DNA of 64,000 nt from Dyadobacter fanqingshengii (GTDB lineage Bacteria; Bacteroidota; Bacteroidia; Cytophagales; Spirosomataceae), in assembly GCF_023822005.2 (NCBI RefSeq), contig NZ_CP098806.1:4340001-4404000 (forward strand). Direction: 5' to 3'. The notes beneath the pieces are model-generated. The model worked only from the letters and a program-made list of their open reading frames with translations, searched no databases and had not been told where the DNA came from. How positions within the stretch are numbered: the stretch's first letter is position 1; each line of letters opens with the position of its first letter. This document shows, one piece after another, positions 1-8,890 of the stretch. Position numbers and translations under genes: made by a program.

Positions 1-360
1 GATTCTTATAACGCAGAAGCCACATTATCGATAGGCAGCGACGCTACTAAAACAGCGGATAAATTTACATTCAGCACGGATCGCAGAACGGTTTACTTTG
101 TGCTATCCTATTTCGATGCAGCTGGCGAGCATGGAGGAACATATAAATTTGGCACCAGCGACGCGCAGATCAATGTTACTACACCATTGATAAAAAGGGT
201 TTTCACCGGACTGGCCGTTGATCCTACGCAAGGACTGCTTTATGCAGGCGTGACGCCTTCCTATGCGCAGGCAGGTTACGCAGTGCGCTACCGTGCGGAC
301 GGATCGGTTGTTGATTCAATCAAAGTGAATGTTGCGCCAACGGGCTTCTTTTTTAAGTAA
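1..360 (+). CDS. C-terminal end of a surface beta-propeller-like protein (partial)
   Basis: The frame is open from base 1 to a TAA at 358-360, giving the last 119 residues of a protein whose start lies outside the window. The piece is rich in beta strands and aromatic residues and ends in a GFFFK tail. The spacing of phrases such as GLAVDP and GLLYAG resembles the blades of YncE-like or DUF5074 proteins that Bacteroidota export as lipoproteins. That family call is inference from pattern. A strong hairpin terminator follows 25 bases downstream, so this is the last gene of its unit. Confidence 0.6.
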   Translation, partial: DSYNAEATLSIGSDATKTADKFTFSTDRRTVYFVLSYFDAAGEHGGTYKFGTSDAQINVTTPLIKRVFTGLAVDPTQGLLYAGVTPSYAQAGYAVRYRADGSVVDSIKVNVAPTGFFFK

Positions 361-380
361 GATGACAATGCTTTAAACGA

Positions 381-410
381 AAAAAGTCTCCTTCGCGGGA
401 GACTTTTTTT
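381..410. terminator. Bidirectional intrinsic terminator
   Basis: A six-base stem GTCTCC / GGAGAC (386-391 and 398-403) with a six-base loop is flanked by an A run on the left and seven T on the right. The symmetry lets it stop transcription from both the partial gene ending at 360 and the leftward TPR gene ending at 430. Confidence 0.85.
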
Positions 411-429
411 ATGTATCAAAATCAAATTT

Positions 430-1170
430 TTATTTAAAGAACCCCAAAGGATCCGGCTTTTTAGCTTTCAGCAGTTCCACAAAATCCAGGTTCATTTGGT
501 TAAAATCGAGCGCTCTACCTTTGTGCAGATGTTCCCAGGACTTATCCAGATCATTGAGATTATAATGTAACAATGCCAGGTTATATTGGCCTAAAGCATA
601 ACTGGAATCAATTGCTGTGGCCCTGTTAAGCAACTCAGCTGCCTCATCCAGCTCTTCTTTTCGGCTGGTTATGGCGTATAATTTTAAATCTACTGTTGAT
701 AAATCGACGAGCAACGGCACATTTTCGCCTTGTAACCCAATTCCGCGACTCAACATTCTTTTTGCATCAACCCAATTTTCGCGTTGGTAGGAAATTACCC
801 CAAGCCCCCAATAGGTCTCCACATTCTTATCATTCAGTAAATGAGCGAGATTGAAGCGATAGCAAGCTGTATCCAATGACCCTTCCTGTAAATATTCCCA
901 GGCACGTGCTGTAAAAAAGCTGCTCGCCTCAGCGCGACTGGTAAATGACTTATCGCATTCACTCAAAAAACGGATCTCTTCGTCAATTTGCTCAGAGGTT
1001 TTGCTAACCTCTCCAAATAGCGGAAGTACACGTCTTTCTTTTAATTCTAAGGGTTTTTTTTGGGCAAGATTCGTATCTGTGTTTGACCCTGCGCTCGCAA
1101 GATGGGTGTTCTGAGCAAAGCCAAATACCGGAATAAGAATAGCAAGCCAAATTACAACAGACTCTTTCAT
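430..1170 (-). CDS. Secreted TPR-repeat protein
   Basis: The product has 246 residues. A clean signal peptide (MKESVVIWLAILIPVFGFAQ) is followed by a linker and, from about residue 80, by helical pairs of tetratricopeptide type, for example the stretch around YWGLGVISYQRENW and another around YNLALLHYNLNDLDKSW. TPR proteins are scaffolds for protein contacts; this one should act in the periplasm. The frame extends to a TTG at 1209, but the ATG at 1170 puts the signal peptide at the N-terminus, so I prefer it. It lies downstream of the helicase gene on the same strand. The specific role cannot be read from the sequence. Confidence 0.8.
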   Translation of the reverse strand: MKESVVIWLAILIPVFGFAQNTHLASAGSNTDTNLAQKKPLELKERRVLPLFGEVSKTSEQIDEEIRFLSECDKSFTSRAEASSFFTARAWEYLQEGSLDTACYRFNLAHLLNDKNVETYWGLGVISYQRENWVDAKRMLSRGIGLQGENVPLLVDLSTVDLKLYAITSRKEELDEAAELLNRATAIDSSYALGQYNLALLHYNLNDLDKSWEHLHKGRALDFNQMNLDFVELLKAKKPDPLGFFK

Positions 1171-1239
1171 AAGTAACTTTAATAGAGAAACCGGTTTTCT
1201 ATTGTCCAAGTTAAACGGATTTATTCGAATTGTATTGCA

Positions 1240-2577
1240 TTATCTCCGTTTACTTCTTCCCGCTGAACTACGGCGGTTTTGTCCTCCTTTTCCGGATGCT
1301 TTCTGCGCCGGGCGATATGTTTTTTTCTTCTCGTGGAAAGCGCCCAGGAAAGTGGGATCTTCTTTTCTTTTCTGGTTATCTATCTCCCGAAGCATGTCCT
1401 GGCGCTCCGTAACGGGTGTTGCAGCCATGTCGAGGTCCTCAGGCAGTTCCTTCCGCGGGATCTCCATGCGGATCATTTTTTCGATTTTCTGAATGTGATA
1501 TTCATCCGCCATCGTCATGAAAGTAATGGCCTGTCCAATGCGGTTGGCCCGGCCTGTCCTGCCGATCCGGTGCACGTAATCTTCGTAGATCAGCGGCACA
1601 TCAAAGTTGATCACGTGGCTCACTTCCGTAATGTCAATCCCTCGCGCAACCACGTCTGTCGCCACCATTACACGCACAGATCCTTCCTTGAATGCTTCCA
1701 TCGCATTGGTCCGCGTATTTTGTCCCTTGTTGGCGTGTATTACCTTCAATTCGTCTTCGCGAACAACAACATTCAAGAGATTCTGGTGTACCAATCCTGC
1801 AACTTCCCGGCTTCTGGTGAAGATCAGCACGCGGTTGAACGCTTCCCTGTCTTTCAGTAAATGGGTTAAAAGATTGATTTTCGTGCGAAAGTTGGGCAAC
1901 TCGTAAAGCGATTGCGTTACCATTTCGGCCGTTGTGGCCTGCGGGGTCACTTCTATTCGGGTTGGAAATTCGAGGAATTCGAAAGAAAGTCTTTCAACTT
2001 TATCAGAGAATGTGGCCGAGAAAAGCATATTCTGCCTTTTTGTAGGAATGATTTCGAGCAACTTCCGGATCTGCGGCATAAAGCCCATATCCATCATTTT
2101 GTCCGCCTCGTCCAGGATCATTACATTAATGTGCTTCACAATGACTTCTTCCTGAAAATAAAGGTCCATGAACCTGCCAGGCGTCGCAACGATAATGTCA
2201 ACGCCTTTCCTGATCGCCTCGATCTGTGATTTAGCTCCTACCCCACCGAAAAGAACAACGGTCCGGATGTCTGTGTATTTACTCAGCTGCGTGATTGCCT
2301 CAGAAATCTGCATGGCCAGCTCGCGCGTGGGAGCCATAATTAATGCCCGGGCGTGCTCGCCCTGGGCATACTTGATGCGCATTAATAACGGTAATGTATA
2401 GGCGGCTGTTTTGCCTGTGCCTGTTTGGGCTATGCCCAGAATGTCCTGTCCTGATAAAGCGAGCGGGATGGCTTGTTCCTGGATAGGCGTCGGCTCGGTG
2501 TATCCCGCTTCTTCAATGGCATTGAGTAATTGACGGTTAAGCTTGAATTGCTCAAAATTGTTTTGCGTAGTCTGCAT
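1240..2577 (-). CDS. DEAD-box ATP-dependent RNA helicase (RhlE-like)
   Basis: The 445-residue product unwinds RNA duplexes using ATP, and this family usually serves ribosome assembly or RNA decay in the cytoplasm. All the core motifs are present in order: the Q motif around PTPIQEQAIP, Walker A AQTGTGKT, PTREL, TPGR, the DEAD box in LDEADKM, FSAT, and HRIGRTGR near residue 340. A basic tail rich in Lys, Arg and Gly follows, as in RhlE-type enzymes that bind RNA non-specifically. valS lies 24 bases upstream on the same strand, but a -7 box sits almost directly against the ATG, which suggests its own promoter and a very short or absent leader. Confidence 0.95.
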   Translation of the reverse strand: MQTTQNNFEQFKLNRQLLNAIEEAGYTEPTPIQEQAIPLALSGQDILGIAQTGTGKTAAYTLPLLMRIKYAQGEHARALIMAPTRELAMQISEAITQLSKYTDIRTVVLFGGVGAKSQIEAIRKGVDIIVATPGRFMDLYFQEEVIVKHINVMILDEADKMMDMGFMPQIRKLLEIIPTKRQNMLFSATFSDKVERLSFEFLEFPTRIEVTPQATTAEMVTQSLYELPNFRTKINLLTHLLKDREAFNRVLIFTRSREVAGLVHQNLLNVVVREDELKVIHANKGQNTRTNAMEAFKEGSVRVMVATDVVARGIDITEVSHVINFDVPLIYEDYVHRIGRTGRANRIGQAITFMTMADEYHIQKIEKMIRMEIPRKELPEDLDMAATPVTERQDMLREIDNQKRKEDPTFLGAFHEKKKTYRPAQKASGKGGQNRRSSAGRSKRR

Positions 2578-2581
2578 CGCG

Positions 2582-2589
2582 CAAAGGTA
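2582..2589 (-). promoter_or_regulatory. Bacteroidota -7 box of the helicase gene, next to the start codon
   Basis: On the minus strand TACCTTTG matches TAnnTTTG exactly and ends four bases before the ATG at 2577. A TTGG about 17 bases upstream could be the -33 element. Transcription should then start at or within a few bases of the start codon. Confidence 0.6.
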
Positions 2590-2601
2590 CGAAAACTAGC
2601 A

Positions 2602-5253
2602 CTAACCCAACCTTGCAAGCGCTTCTTTCAGCGTTTCCAGCTTCGATTCCGCATCCGCCTGCTTCTGGCGTTCCTTCTCTACAATGTCGCCTTTTGCATT
2701 TTGAACAAAGCGTTCATTGGACAATTTTTTGATCACCGAGTCCAGAAAACCTTGTGTGTATTCCAACTCCCTTTGCAAATTTTCCTTTTCCGTTTCCACG
2801 TCCAGCTCATCTGCCAGATTCACAAAAAACTCATCCGATTTTACCCGGAATGCAGTTCCTTCGCCTTCGCCGGTCACATAACCAATGCTTTCAACATTGG
2901 CCAATTTCAAAATCAACGGCTCCAATGCTGCGTAACGACCTTCGCTATCCGTGCGGATTGCAAGCGGAAGTGCTATTTTGGGACTGATATTTTTTGCATT
3001 TCTTAAATTTCTGATGGCGGAAATGACTTCAAAAAGGATTTCAAAATCATTCAAAAGCGGCTGATCGATGTTTGCGGCTTGTGGGAATGGCGCAATGCAA
3101 ATAGAATCTTTCTCTTTTCTTTCAATAATATTTTGCCAGATTTCCTCTGAGATAAATGGCATGAACGGATGCAAAAGACGCATTAACCGGTCGAAGAATG
3201 CTAATGTTGCATCGTAAGTCTGCTTGTCGATCGGTTGCTCGAAGCCGGGCTTGATCATTTCCAGATATTGCGCGCAGAAATCGTCCCATATCAGCTTGTA
3301 AACCGAGTTAAGCGCATCGGAAATACGGAATTTGCTGAAATGATCCTGCACTTCCAGAATGGTTTGGTTCAATTTGCTTTCAAACCATTGAATTGCCAGT
3401 TGCGAACCTTCGGGCTGCGCCAGATCTTCCGGATTTTCCGAAACCTGGAATCCTTTAACCAACCGGAATGCATTCCATATTTTATTTCCAAAATTCCTGC
3501 CCTGCTCCACAAGCTTATCGTCATACGGAAGATCATTTCCCGCCTGCGAGCTGAAAAGCATGCCCGTACGAATACTATCCGCACCATATTGCTCGATGAG
3601 ATCAATCGGATCGGGGGAGTTGCCCAGCGATTTGGACATTTTCCGTCCCTGTTTATCCCGCACAATGCCTGTTAGATACACATTCTTGAATGGATATTGA
3701 CCTTTGTATTCATAACCCGCAATGATCATCCGAGCGACCCAGAAGAAAAGTATTTCGGGTGCCGTAACCAGGTCATTAGTAGGATAATAGTAATTAATAT
3801 CCGCATTATCAGGCTCCTTAATGCCATTGAAAACGGTGATAGGCCACAGCCAGGCCGAAAACCAGGTGTCCAAAACGTCCGGATCCTGCTCGATGTCCTC
3901 TTCGGTCAACGCAAAAAGCTGGTAATCCATTTGCGCTTTCCGTAAAGCTTCTCTTTTTGATTTGGCGATAATCGTGGTTCCGTCCTTCAAATAATAAGCC
4001 GGAATGCGGTGGCCCCACCAAAGCTGGCGGCTAATGTTCCAATCGTGAACATTCTCCATCCAGTGCCGATAAGTATTCTTAAATTTAGCAGGAATCAGCT
4101 GCACCGTGTCATTCATCACATTCTCGAATGCTGGCTTGCTGATTTTATCCATTTTCAAAAACCATTGTTCCGAAAGCCGCGGCTCAATCACCGAATTCGT
4201 CCGTTCCGAATGGCCCACATTGGATTTATATTCTTCTGTTTTAACCAGATTTCCCGATTCTTCCAGCAGCTTAATGATCTTTTTGCGCGCAACAAAACGG
4301 TCTTCACCAACCAGGATCTGCGCCTTATCATTCAATGTGCCGTCTTCATTCAGCAGATCAATAATGGGCAGATCGTGTCTTTTGCCCAGCACGTAATCGT
4401 TCGTATCATGCGCGGGAGTTACTTTCAGACAGCCCGTTCCGAAATCCATTTCCACATATTCGTCCGCAATGATCGGGATCGCGCGGCTGATCAGTGGAAT
4501 TGAAACTTGTTTGCCAATCAAATGCTTGTAACGCTCGTCATGTGGGTTCACACAAATGGCCACATCGGCCATGATCGTCTCGGGGCGCGTGGTGGCAATG
4601 ATGATCGCTTCGTCTGTAAGTGCCTCGCCGATTTCGTCTACCAACGGATATTTCAGGTAAACCAATTTTTGATTTACCTCTTTCATGATCACCTCTTCAT
4701 CCGACACGGTTGTCCGCGCCTGGGGATCCCAGTTCACCATGCGGTGGCCACGGTAAATGTCACCTTTATTATGCAGGTCAATGAAAACGTCGATCACCGA
4801 ATCGTACAAATCCGGCTCCATGGTGAAGCGTGTGCGGTCCCAGTCGCAGGATGCGCCCAGTTTGCGCAATTGTTTGAGGATAATGCCGCCATATTTATGC
4901 GTCCATTCCCAGCAATATTCAAGAAATTCATCCCTGGTAAGATCCCGCTTGCTGATCCCCCGCTCTTTGAGCATGGCGACCACTTTGGCCTCCGTAGCAA
5001 TGGAGGCGTGATCGGTTCCGGGCACCCAGCAAGCTTCCTTGCCTTCCATACGCGCTTTCCGGATCAGAATATCCTGAATGGTGTTATTGAGCATATGCCC
5101 CATATGCAGCACGCCCGTAACATTCGGAGGAGGAATTACGATGGAGTAAGGTTCCTTATCGGGATTTGGTTTTGAACTGAAAAACTTATTCTCAATCCAG
5201 TAGGAATACCATTTATCCTCTATCTCCTGGGGGGCATATGTTTTGGAAATCAT
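2602..5253 (-). CDS. valS: Valyl-tRNA synthetase
   Basis: The 883-residue class I enzyme charges tRNA-Val with valine in the cytoplasm and edits misactivated threonine. The HIGH signature appears as HMGH at residues 50-53 after PPPNVTG, and the KMSKS loop lies at about 538-542. Between them is the CP1 editing domain with ATTRPET and a GTGCLKVTPAHD stretch. The anticodon-binding helical domain follows, and the C-terminus has the heptad-rich coiled coil (TEKENLQRELEYTQGF onward) typical of ValRS. Length matches bacterial ValRS. The histidine kinase gene lies 77 bases upstream on the same strand. Confidence 0.98.
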   Translation of the reverse strand: MISKTYAPQEIEDKWYSYWIENKFFSSKPNPDKEPYSIVIPPPNVTGVLHMGHMLNNTIQDILIRKARMEGKEACWVPGTDHASIATEAKVVAMLKERGISKRDLTRDEFLEYCWEWTHKYGGIILKQLRKLGASCDWDRTRFTMEPDLYDSVIDVFIDLHNKGDIYRGHRMVNWDPQARTTVSDEEVIMKEVNQKLVYLKYPLVDEIGEALTDEAIIIATTRPETIMADVAICVNPHDERYKHLIGKQVSIPLISRAIPIIADEYVEMDFGTGCLKVTPAHDTNDYVLGKRHDLPIIDLLNEDGTLNDKAQILVGEDRFVARKKIIKLLEESGNLVKTEEYKSNVGHSERTNSVIEPRLSEQWFLKMDKISKPAFENVMNDTVQLIPAKFKNTYRHWMENVHDWNISRQLWWGHRIPAYYLKDGTTIIAKSKREALRKAQMDYQLFALTEEDIEQDPDVLDTWFSAWLWPITVFNGIKEPDNADINYYYPTNDLVTAPEILFFWVARMIIAGYEYKGQYPFKNVYLTGIVRDKQGRKMSKSLGNSPDPIDLIEQYGADSIRTGMLFSSQAGNDLPYDDKLVEQGRNFGNKIWNAFRLVKGFQVSENPEDLAQPEGSQLAIQWFESKLNQTILEVQDHFSKFRISDALNSVYKLIWDDFCAQYLEMIKPGFEQPIDKQTYDATLAFFDRLMRLLHPFMPFISEEIWQNIIERKEKDSICIAPFPQAANIDQPLLNDFEILFEVISAIRNLRNAKNISPKIALPLAIRTDSEGRYAALEPLILKLANVESIGYVTGEGEGTAFRVKSDEFFVNLADELDVETEKENLQRELEYTQGFLDSVIKKLSNERFVQNAKGDIVEKERQKQADAESKLETLKEALARLG

Positions 5254-5330
5254 TGTATAGTCAGAAATTTACCGCAAATCGCAGCTGGTCATCTAAAAAG
5301 ATGGCAAGTTAGGCGTTGCGGATGAAATTT

Positions 5331-7157
5331 CTAAACTAATTGTTCCTCTTTGCTAATGGGCAGCCAGACTGTAAATGTGCTGCCTTCGCCCGGTTTGCTC
5401 TCCACCTGAACGGTTCCCTCGTGCGCCTCGACCATCTTTTTGACATAACTCAATCCCAGTCCAAAACCTTTTACATCGTGCACATTACCTGTGGGAACGC
5501 GGTAGAATGTATCGAAAATGCGATGCTGCTGATCCCGGCTCATGCCGATCCCGCTATCTGAAATCGCAATGTTAATGCCATTGTTCTCATTCCAGGTCCT
5601 GATCCTGATATGCAGTTTTTCAGGAGAATATTTAATAGCATTGTCGATGAGGTTATTGAGCACATTTGAAATATGAATTTCATCTCCCGAAACCACTTCA
5701 TGCGTCGCTTCAAAATCAAGGTCTACTTCCCCATCCCGCTGCTCGATCTGCACGCTCTGGGCATTTAAAGCCTTGCCGATCAGGTCATGGACATCCGCTT
5801 CGCTGATCTTTAATTTAACATGTCCTTTGTCCAAAAGCGCCATTTGCAGGACTTTTTCCACGTGCGTTCCCAGCCGTTTGTTTTCCTCCTTAATAATGCC
5901 CAGATAACGATCCAGCCGGGAGCTATTTTCAGCTTGTGGAATCTTTGCCGAGTTTTCCTGCGCCATTTCCGCTGCCAGTGCAATGGTTGAAATGGGCGTT
6001 TTGAACTCGTGGGTCATGTTGTTGATAAAATCATTTTTAATGTCCGAAAGCTTTTTCTGGCGCAGAATCGTGGTTACGGCCATGTAAAAGCAAGCCATAA
6101 TGACCACAATCAGAATGCCGGAACCGCCAAACATCACGCCCATGTTGCTTAGAATGTATTTCTGCTGGTCGGGAAAGTATACATATAAGGAATTAGGCGC
6201 ACTGATGGTCTCGCTCGGGAAAAGTGAGGCTTTGTAAGACTTTTCTTCCCATTCCCGAGGCCTGAGGCTCGCTGTCGAAAAGATGAGACTATTATCCGAC
6301 CTGCCTCTTACCGCGAATTCATAAGGCAGCGCAATGCCGTTTTCTACAAATTCCTTTTTTAACAAAGTATCCAGCAAGAAACGGTTCACACGTTGTTCGA
6401 TAGGCCTTTTGGTATAAATAAAATCTTTCATCACCTCTTTGAGCAGTGATGCCCGATCCGGTTCTGCATCGTTGATGATTGCTTTGCTGCTTTTACCATT
6501 TTTCCGGGCTTCCGGGATAGCAACTTGCCGGTTTGCTATTTTCCGTGTAGCAGAATCCGGGTGCATTCCGCTGCCTGCCTGGAATTTTTTGCCGTCAGCG
6601 TCCTGAATTCCCCTGAATGCATTGCCTAAGCGCTTTTCGTCGTCCAGCCTTCTGCGCATGAATTCGTCAATGCCCGCAGCGCCATATTGCTGTGCCTGGA
6701 AAAATTCCTCCATAATCTGCTGCTGATGCTCCACCATCACCCTGAAATTGGGGCTGAGCACATCCGTTGGAACGGCTTCTGTAATGATCTGGTAATGTAT
6801 TTCCTCGCCATTGGGTCCGATGGCGATTTCCATACGGGGCTGCGTTCGCTGTGCGAGCTCGCGGGCGGGTTTGTTTTTGGCCACCGGCGTCTTTTTGACG
6901 GGCATATTCCGCAGCTGGGTGATGCGGTTCAATTTGCTTTTTTGCTGTTCTGTTTCGATCCTGCGTTGCAGCAGATACATCATTTCCTGCTTTTCGAGGC
7001 GATGCACCACTTCCTGCACAGATTCGGAAACCTTTTGATTAAATTGCTCATTGCGGATCGCAATGGCCTCACGGATCCAATACCACTGAAATCCGATGAG
7101 GCCAATGAGCGCAACGCACATTAAGCCGACTATTATCTGAATTTTCCTCTTCGTCAT
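5331..7157 (-). CDS. Sensor histidine kinase, two membrane segments
   Basis: The 608-residue product is an inner-membrane sensor kinase. A first membrane helix lies at about residues 7-27 and a second at about 343-365; the roughly 310 residues between them form a periplasmic sensor rich in basic and Gln residues with no domain I recognise. The cytoplasmic part has HisKA with MTHEFKTP (phosphorylated His383), an N box NNLIDNAIKYS, G1 DSGIGM and G2 GFGLGLSY, so the core is intact. No response regulator gene is adjacent, so its partner is unknown from this window. It is transcribed divergently from the secreted protein at 7329, and each has its own -7 box in the 171-bp gap. Confidence 0.93.
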   Translation of the reverse strand: MTKRKIQIIVGLMCVALIGLIGFQWYWIREAIAIRNEQFNQKVSESVQEVVHRLEKQEMMYLLQRRIETEQQKSKLNRITQLRNMPVKKTPVAKNKPARELAQRTQPRMEIAIGPNGEEIHYQIITEAVPTDVLSPNFRVMVEHQQQIMEEFFQAQQYGAAGIDEFMRRRLDDEKRLGNAFRGIQDADGKKFQAGSGMHPDSATRKIANRQVAIPEARKNGKSSKAIINDAEPDRASLLKEVMKDFIYTKRPIEQRVNRFLLDTLLKKEFVENGIALPYEFAVRGRSDNSLIFSTASLRPREWEEKSYKASLFPSETISAPNSLYVYFPDQQKYILSNMGVMFGGSGILIVVIMACFYMAVTTILRQKKLSDIKNDFINNMTHEFKTPISTIALAAEMAQENSAKIPQAENSSRLDRYLGIIKEENKRLGTHVEKVLQMALLDKGHVKLKISEADVHDLIGKALNAQSVQIEQRDGEVDLDFEATHEVVSGDEIHISNVLNNLIDNAIKYSPEKLHIRIRTWNENNGINIAISDSGIGMSRDQQHRIFDTFYRVPTGNVHDVKGFGLGLSYVKKMVEAHEGTVQVESKPGEGSTFTVWLPISKEEQLV

Positions 7158-7215
7158 AAATATAAATCCTCCTGTGCAACGCAGCGTCTGGATTCCCCGA
7201 CATTCTTGCTGATAA

Positions 7216-7223
7216 CAAATTTA
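7216..7223 (-). promoter_or_regulatory. -7 box for the histidine kinase gene
   Basis: The minus-strand sequence TAAATTTG matches TAnnTTTG and lies about 58 bases upstream of the kinase ATG. No convincing -33 TTTG is seen at the usual distance. Confidence 0.45.
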
Positions 7224-7287
7224 ACGCATCCGCCCGGGCCAATCTTGTTTTTAACAAAATTTAACACGCACTGGAAAATGCTTATGA

Positions 7288-7295
7288 TAATTTTG
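7288..7295 (+). promoter_or_regulatory. -7 box for the secreted protein gene
   Basis: TAATTTTG matches TAnnTTTG and lies 33 bases upstream of the ATG at 7329. It is back to back with the kinase promoter. Confidence 0.5.
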
Positions 7296-7328
7296 TAATT
7301 CATTCATACACATAACCTAATCTCGCAT

Positions 7329-8132
7329 ATGAGGACTTCTTTTTTTAACAAAATCCTATTGGCATTGTTGCTGACTGGCGCAACGGCCACACTTGTTCAG
7401 GCGCAGAAAGATAAGCCGGAGAAACCCGGAAAAGAGGAAAAGGCAACCATTCGCATTAAGGTTACCGAGGAAAATGACGGCAAGGTTGAAAATAAGGAGC
7501 GGAGTTACCGCGTAGGCGCCATGACAGACGCTGAGCGGGATAAGTTTGTGGATAAAGTCCTGGACTCTTTGGGTGTTGATAAAAAGAAAAACAATCAGCT
7601 GATCTCCGTGACGATTGATGACGGCGAGGAAGATATGGTTGCCAAAAAGCGCCATAAAGTGATTATTGACCACCGCGATGACCGCGAACCGCTTGCTTAC
7701 CACTGGAAAGGTGATTTCTCTAATGATTTTGAATACAACACTGAGAATTTCCGCAAGCACATGAAGACTTTCGAAAACGAATGGAAGCCAAAGACTAAAA
7801 TGCTGATGCGGGATATGGAGAACTTCGGTAATGAAATGGGTGAGTTCTGGAATAAGGAAGTTTTGAAACCGGCGAGCGTGCGTTCGTTAACCGCTTACAC
7901 AAATAATCCTGATAATGGTGTGCTTAACCTGAAATTCGGCGTTCCGCAGAAAGGCGATGTGACTGTGACCGTTACAGATACAAAAGGCAGGGAAGTTGGA
8001 AAGAAGGAGATTAAGGACTTTGAAGGTGAGTTTGTAGGCCAGATCGAATTAAAGAAAAATACAAAAGGAACCGTGTTCGTGAGCGTTGTGCAAAATGAAG
8101 ACGGAACAGTTAAACGCGTGGTAATTCCCTGA
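7329..8132 (+). CDS. Secreted charged protein with a T9SS-like C-terminal domain
   Basis: The 267-residue product begins with a signal peptide ending near VQAQ. The middle (about residues 27-185) is highly charged, with many Lys, Asp and Glu and few hydrophobic residues. The last 80 residues, from SLTAYTNNPDNG to VKRVVIP, have the strand pattern of the T9SS type A sorting domain: an NPDNG turn, a VTDTKGREV strand pair and a terminal basic-hydrophobic strand. The canonical YPNP is replaced by TNNP, so sorting by T9SS is likely but not certain. A terminator follows at 8156. Divergence from the histidine kinase hints at a regulatory link. Function is unknown. Confidence 0.8.
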   Translation: MRTSFFNKILLALLLTGATATLVQAQKDKPEKPGKEEKATIRIKVTEENDGKVENKERSYRVGAMTDAERDKFVDKVLDSLGVDKKKNNQLISVTIDDGEEDMVAKKRHKVIIDHRDDREPLAYHWKGDFSNDFEYNTENFRKHMKTFENEWKPKTKMLMRDMENFGNEMGEFWNKEVLKPASVRSLTAYTNNPDNGVLNLKFGVPQKGDVTVTVTDTKGREVGKKEIKDFEGEFVGQIELKKNTKGTVFVSVVQNEDGTVKRVVIP

Positions 8133-8155
8133 TTTATTCTAAAAAATATTCCATG

Positions 8156-8190
8156 TCCTCCTGATTTTAAGCCATCAGGAGGATTTTTTA
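8156..8190 (+). terminator. Intrinsic terminator
   Basis: A perfect ten-base stem TCCTCCTGAT / ATCAGGAGGA (8156-8165 and 8174-8183) with an eight-base loop is followed by six T. Confidence 0.9.
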
Positions 8191-8236
8191 TTGTAAAAAT
8201 ACTACTAAGTATTAGGCTGGCATTTATTTAGAATTG

Positions 8237-8244
8237 TAAATTTG
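8237..8244 (+). promoter_or_regulatory. -7 box for adk-obgE
   Basis: TAAATTTG matches TAnnTTTG and lies 45 bases upstream of the adk ATG, downstream of the preceding terminator. Confidence 0.55.
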
Positions 8245-8288
8245 TCGAAAAACACCATTCCACCGCGACATCAATTTTTTTTGCAACT

Positions 8289-8867
8289 ATGCTGAATCTT
8301 ATACTGTTTGGCCCTCCGGGTGCAGGTAAAGGCACTCAAAGTGAAAATATTATTGCTAAATACAAACTGATACACCTATCGACAGGCGATCTGCTTCGTT
8401 CCGAAATCCAGGTAGGATCAGAATTGGGCCTTAAAGCGAAAACATTGATGGATCAGGGCATTTTGGTTCCTGATGAAGTGGTGATTGGCATGATTGATAA
8501 CAAGTTGAGAGAGCATCGGAATGCTGCCGGATTTATCTTCGACGGGTTCCCGCGCACTGTAAAGCAATCCGAGGCGCTTGACCAGCTTTTGGCCAGCTAC
8601 AATGAAAGTATTTCTATAATGATTGCATTGGTTGTAGACGATAATGAGCTGCTTGCTCGTTTGCTTAACCGTGGAAAGACTTCTGGACGTCCGGACGATC
8701 AGAACGAAGAGCTGATCAGCAAGCGTATCCAGGAGTACAACAGTAAAACCAAACCGGTTGCCGACTATTATCAGGAACAAGGCAAATTTGTCGCTATCGA
8801 CGGAATCGGTGAGATAGATTTCATTTTTGAAGAGATTAACAAGGCAATTGCCAAGGTTACCGTTTAA
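8289..8867 (+). CDS. adk: Adenylate kinase
   Basis: The 192-residue cytoplasmic enzyme interconverts ATP + AMP and two ADP. The P-loop GPPGAGKG lies at residues 8-15, followed by the AMP-binding LSTGDLLR and FIFDGFPRT segments and the [10 protein letters not shown] arginine motif near the short lid. The length fits the short-lid form usual in Bacteroidota, which lacks the zinc-binding lid found in many Gram-positive enzymes. It starts a two-gene unit with obgE, 23 bases downstream, and has its own -7 box. Confidence 0.97.
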   Translation: MLNLILFGPPGAGKGTQSENIIAKYKLIHLSTGDLLRSEIQVGSELGLKAKTLMDQGILVPDEVVIGMIDNKLREHRNAAGFIFDGFPRTVKQSEALDQLLASYNESISIMIALVVDDNELLARLLNRGKTSGRPDDQNEELISKRIQEYNSKTKPVADYYQEQGKFVAIDGIGEIDFIFEEINKAIAKVTV

Positions 8868-8890
8868 TAATTTACCCTTTCACTATACAC

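Noticed and set aside
4507..5175. Antisense frame of 222 codons opposite valS
   Set aside because: valS has its HIGH and editing motifs here; the antisense frame has no start context or domain.
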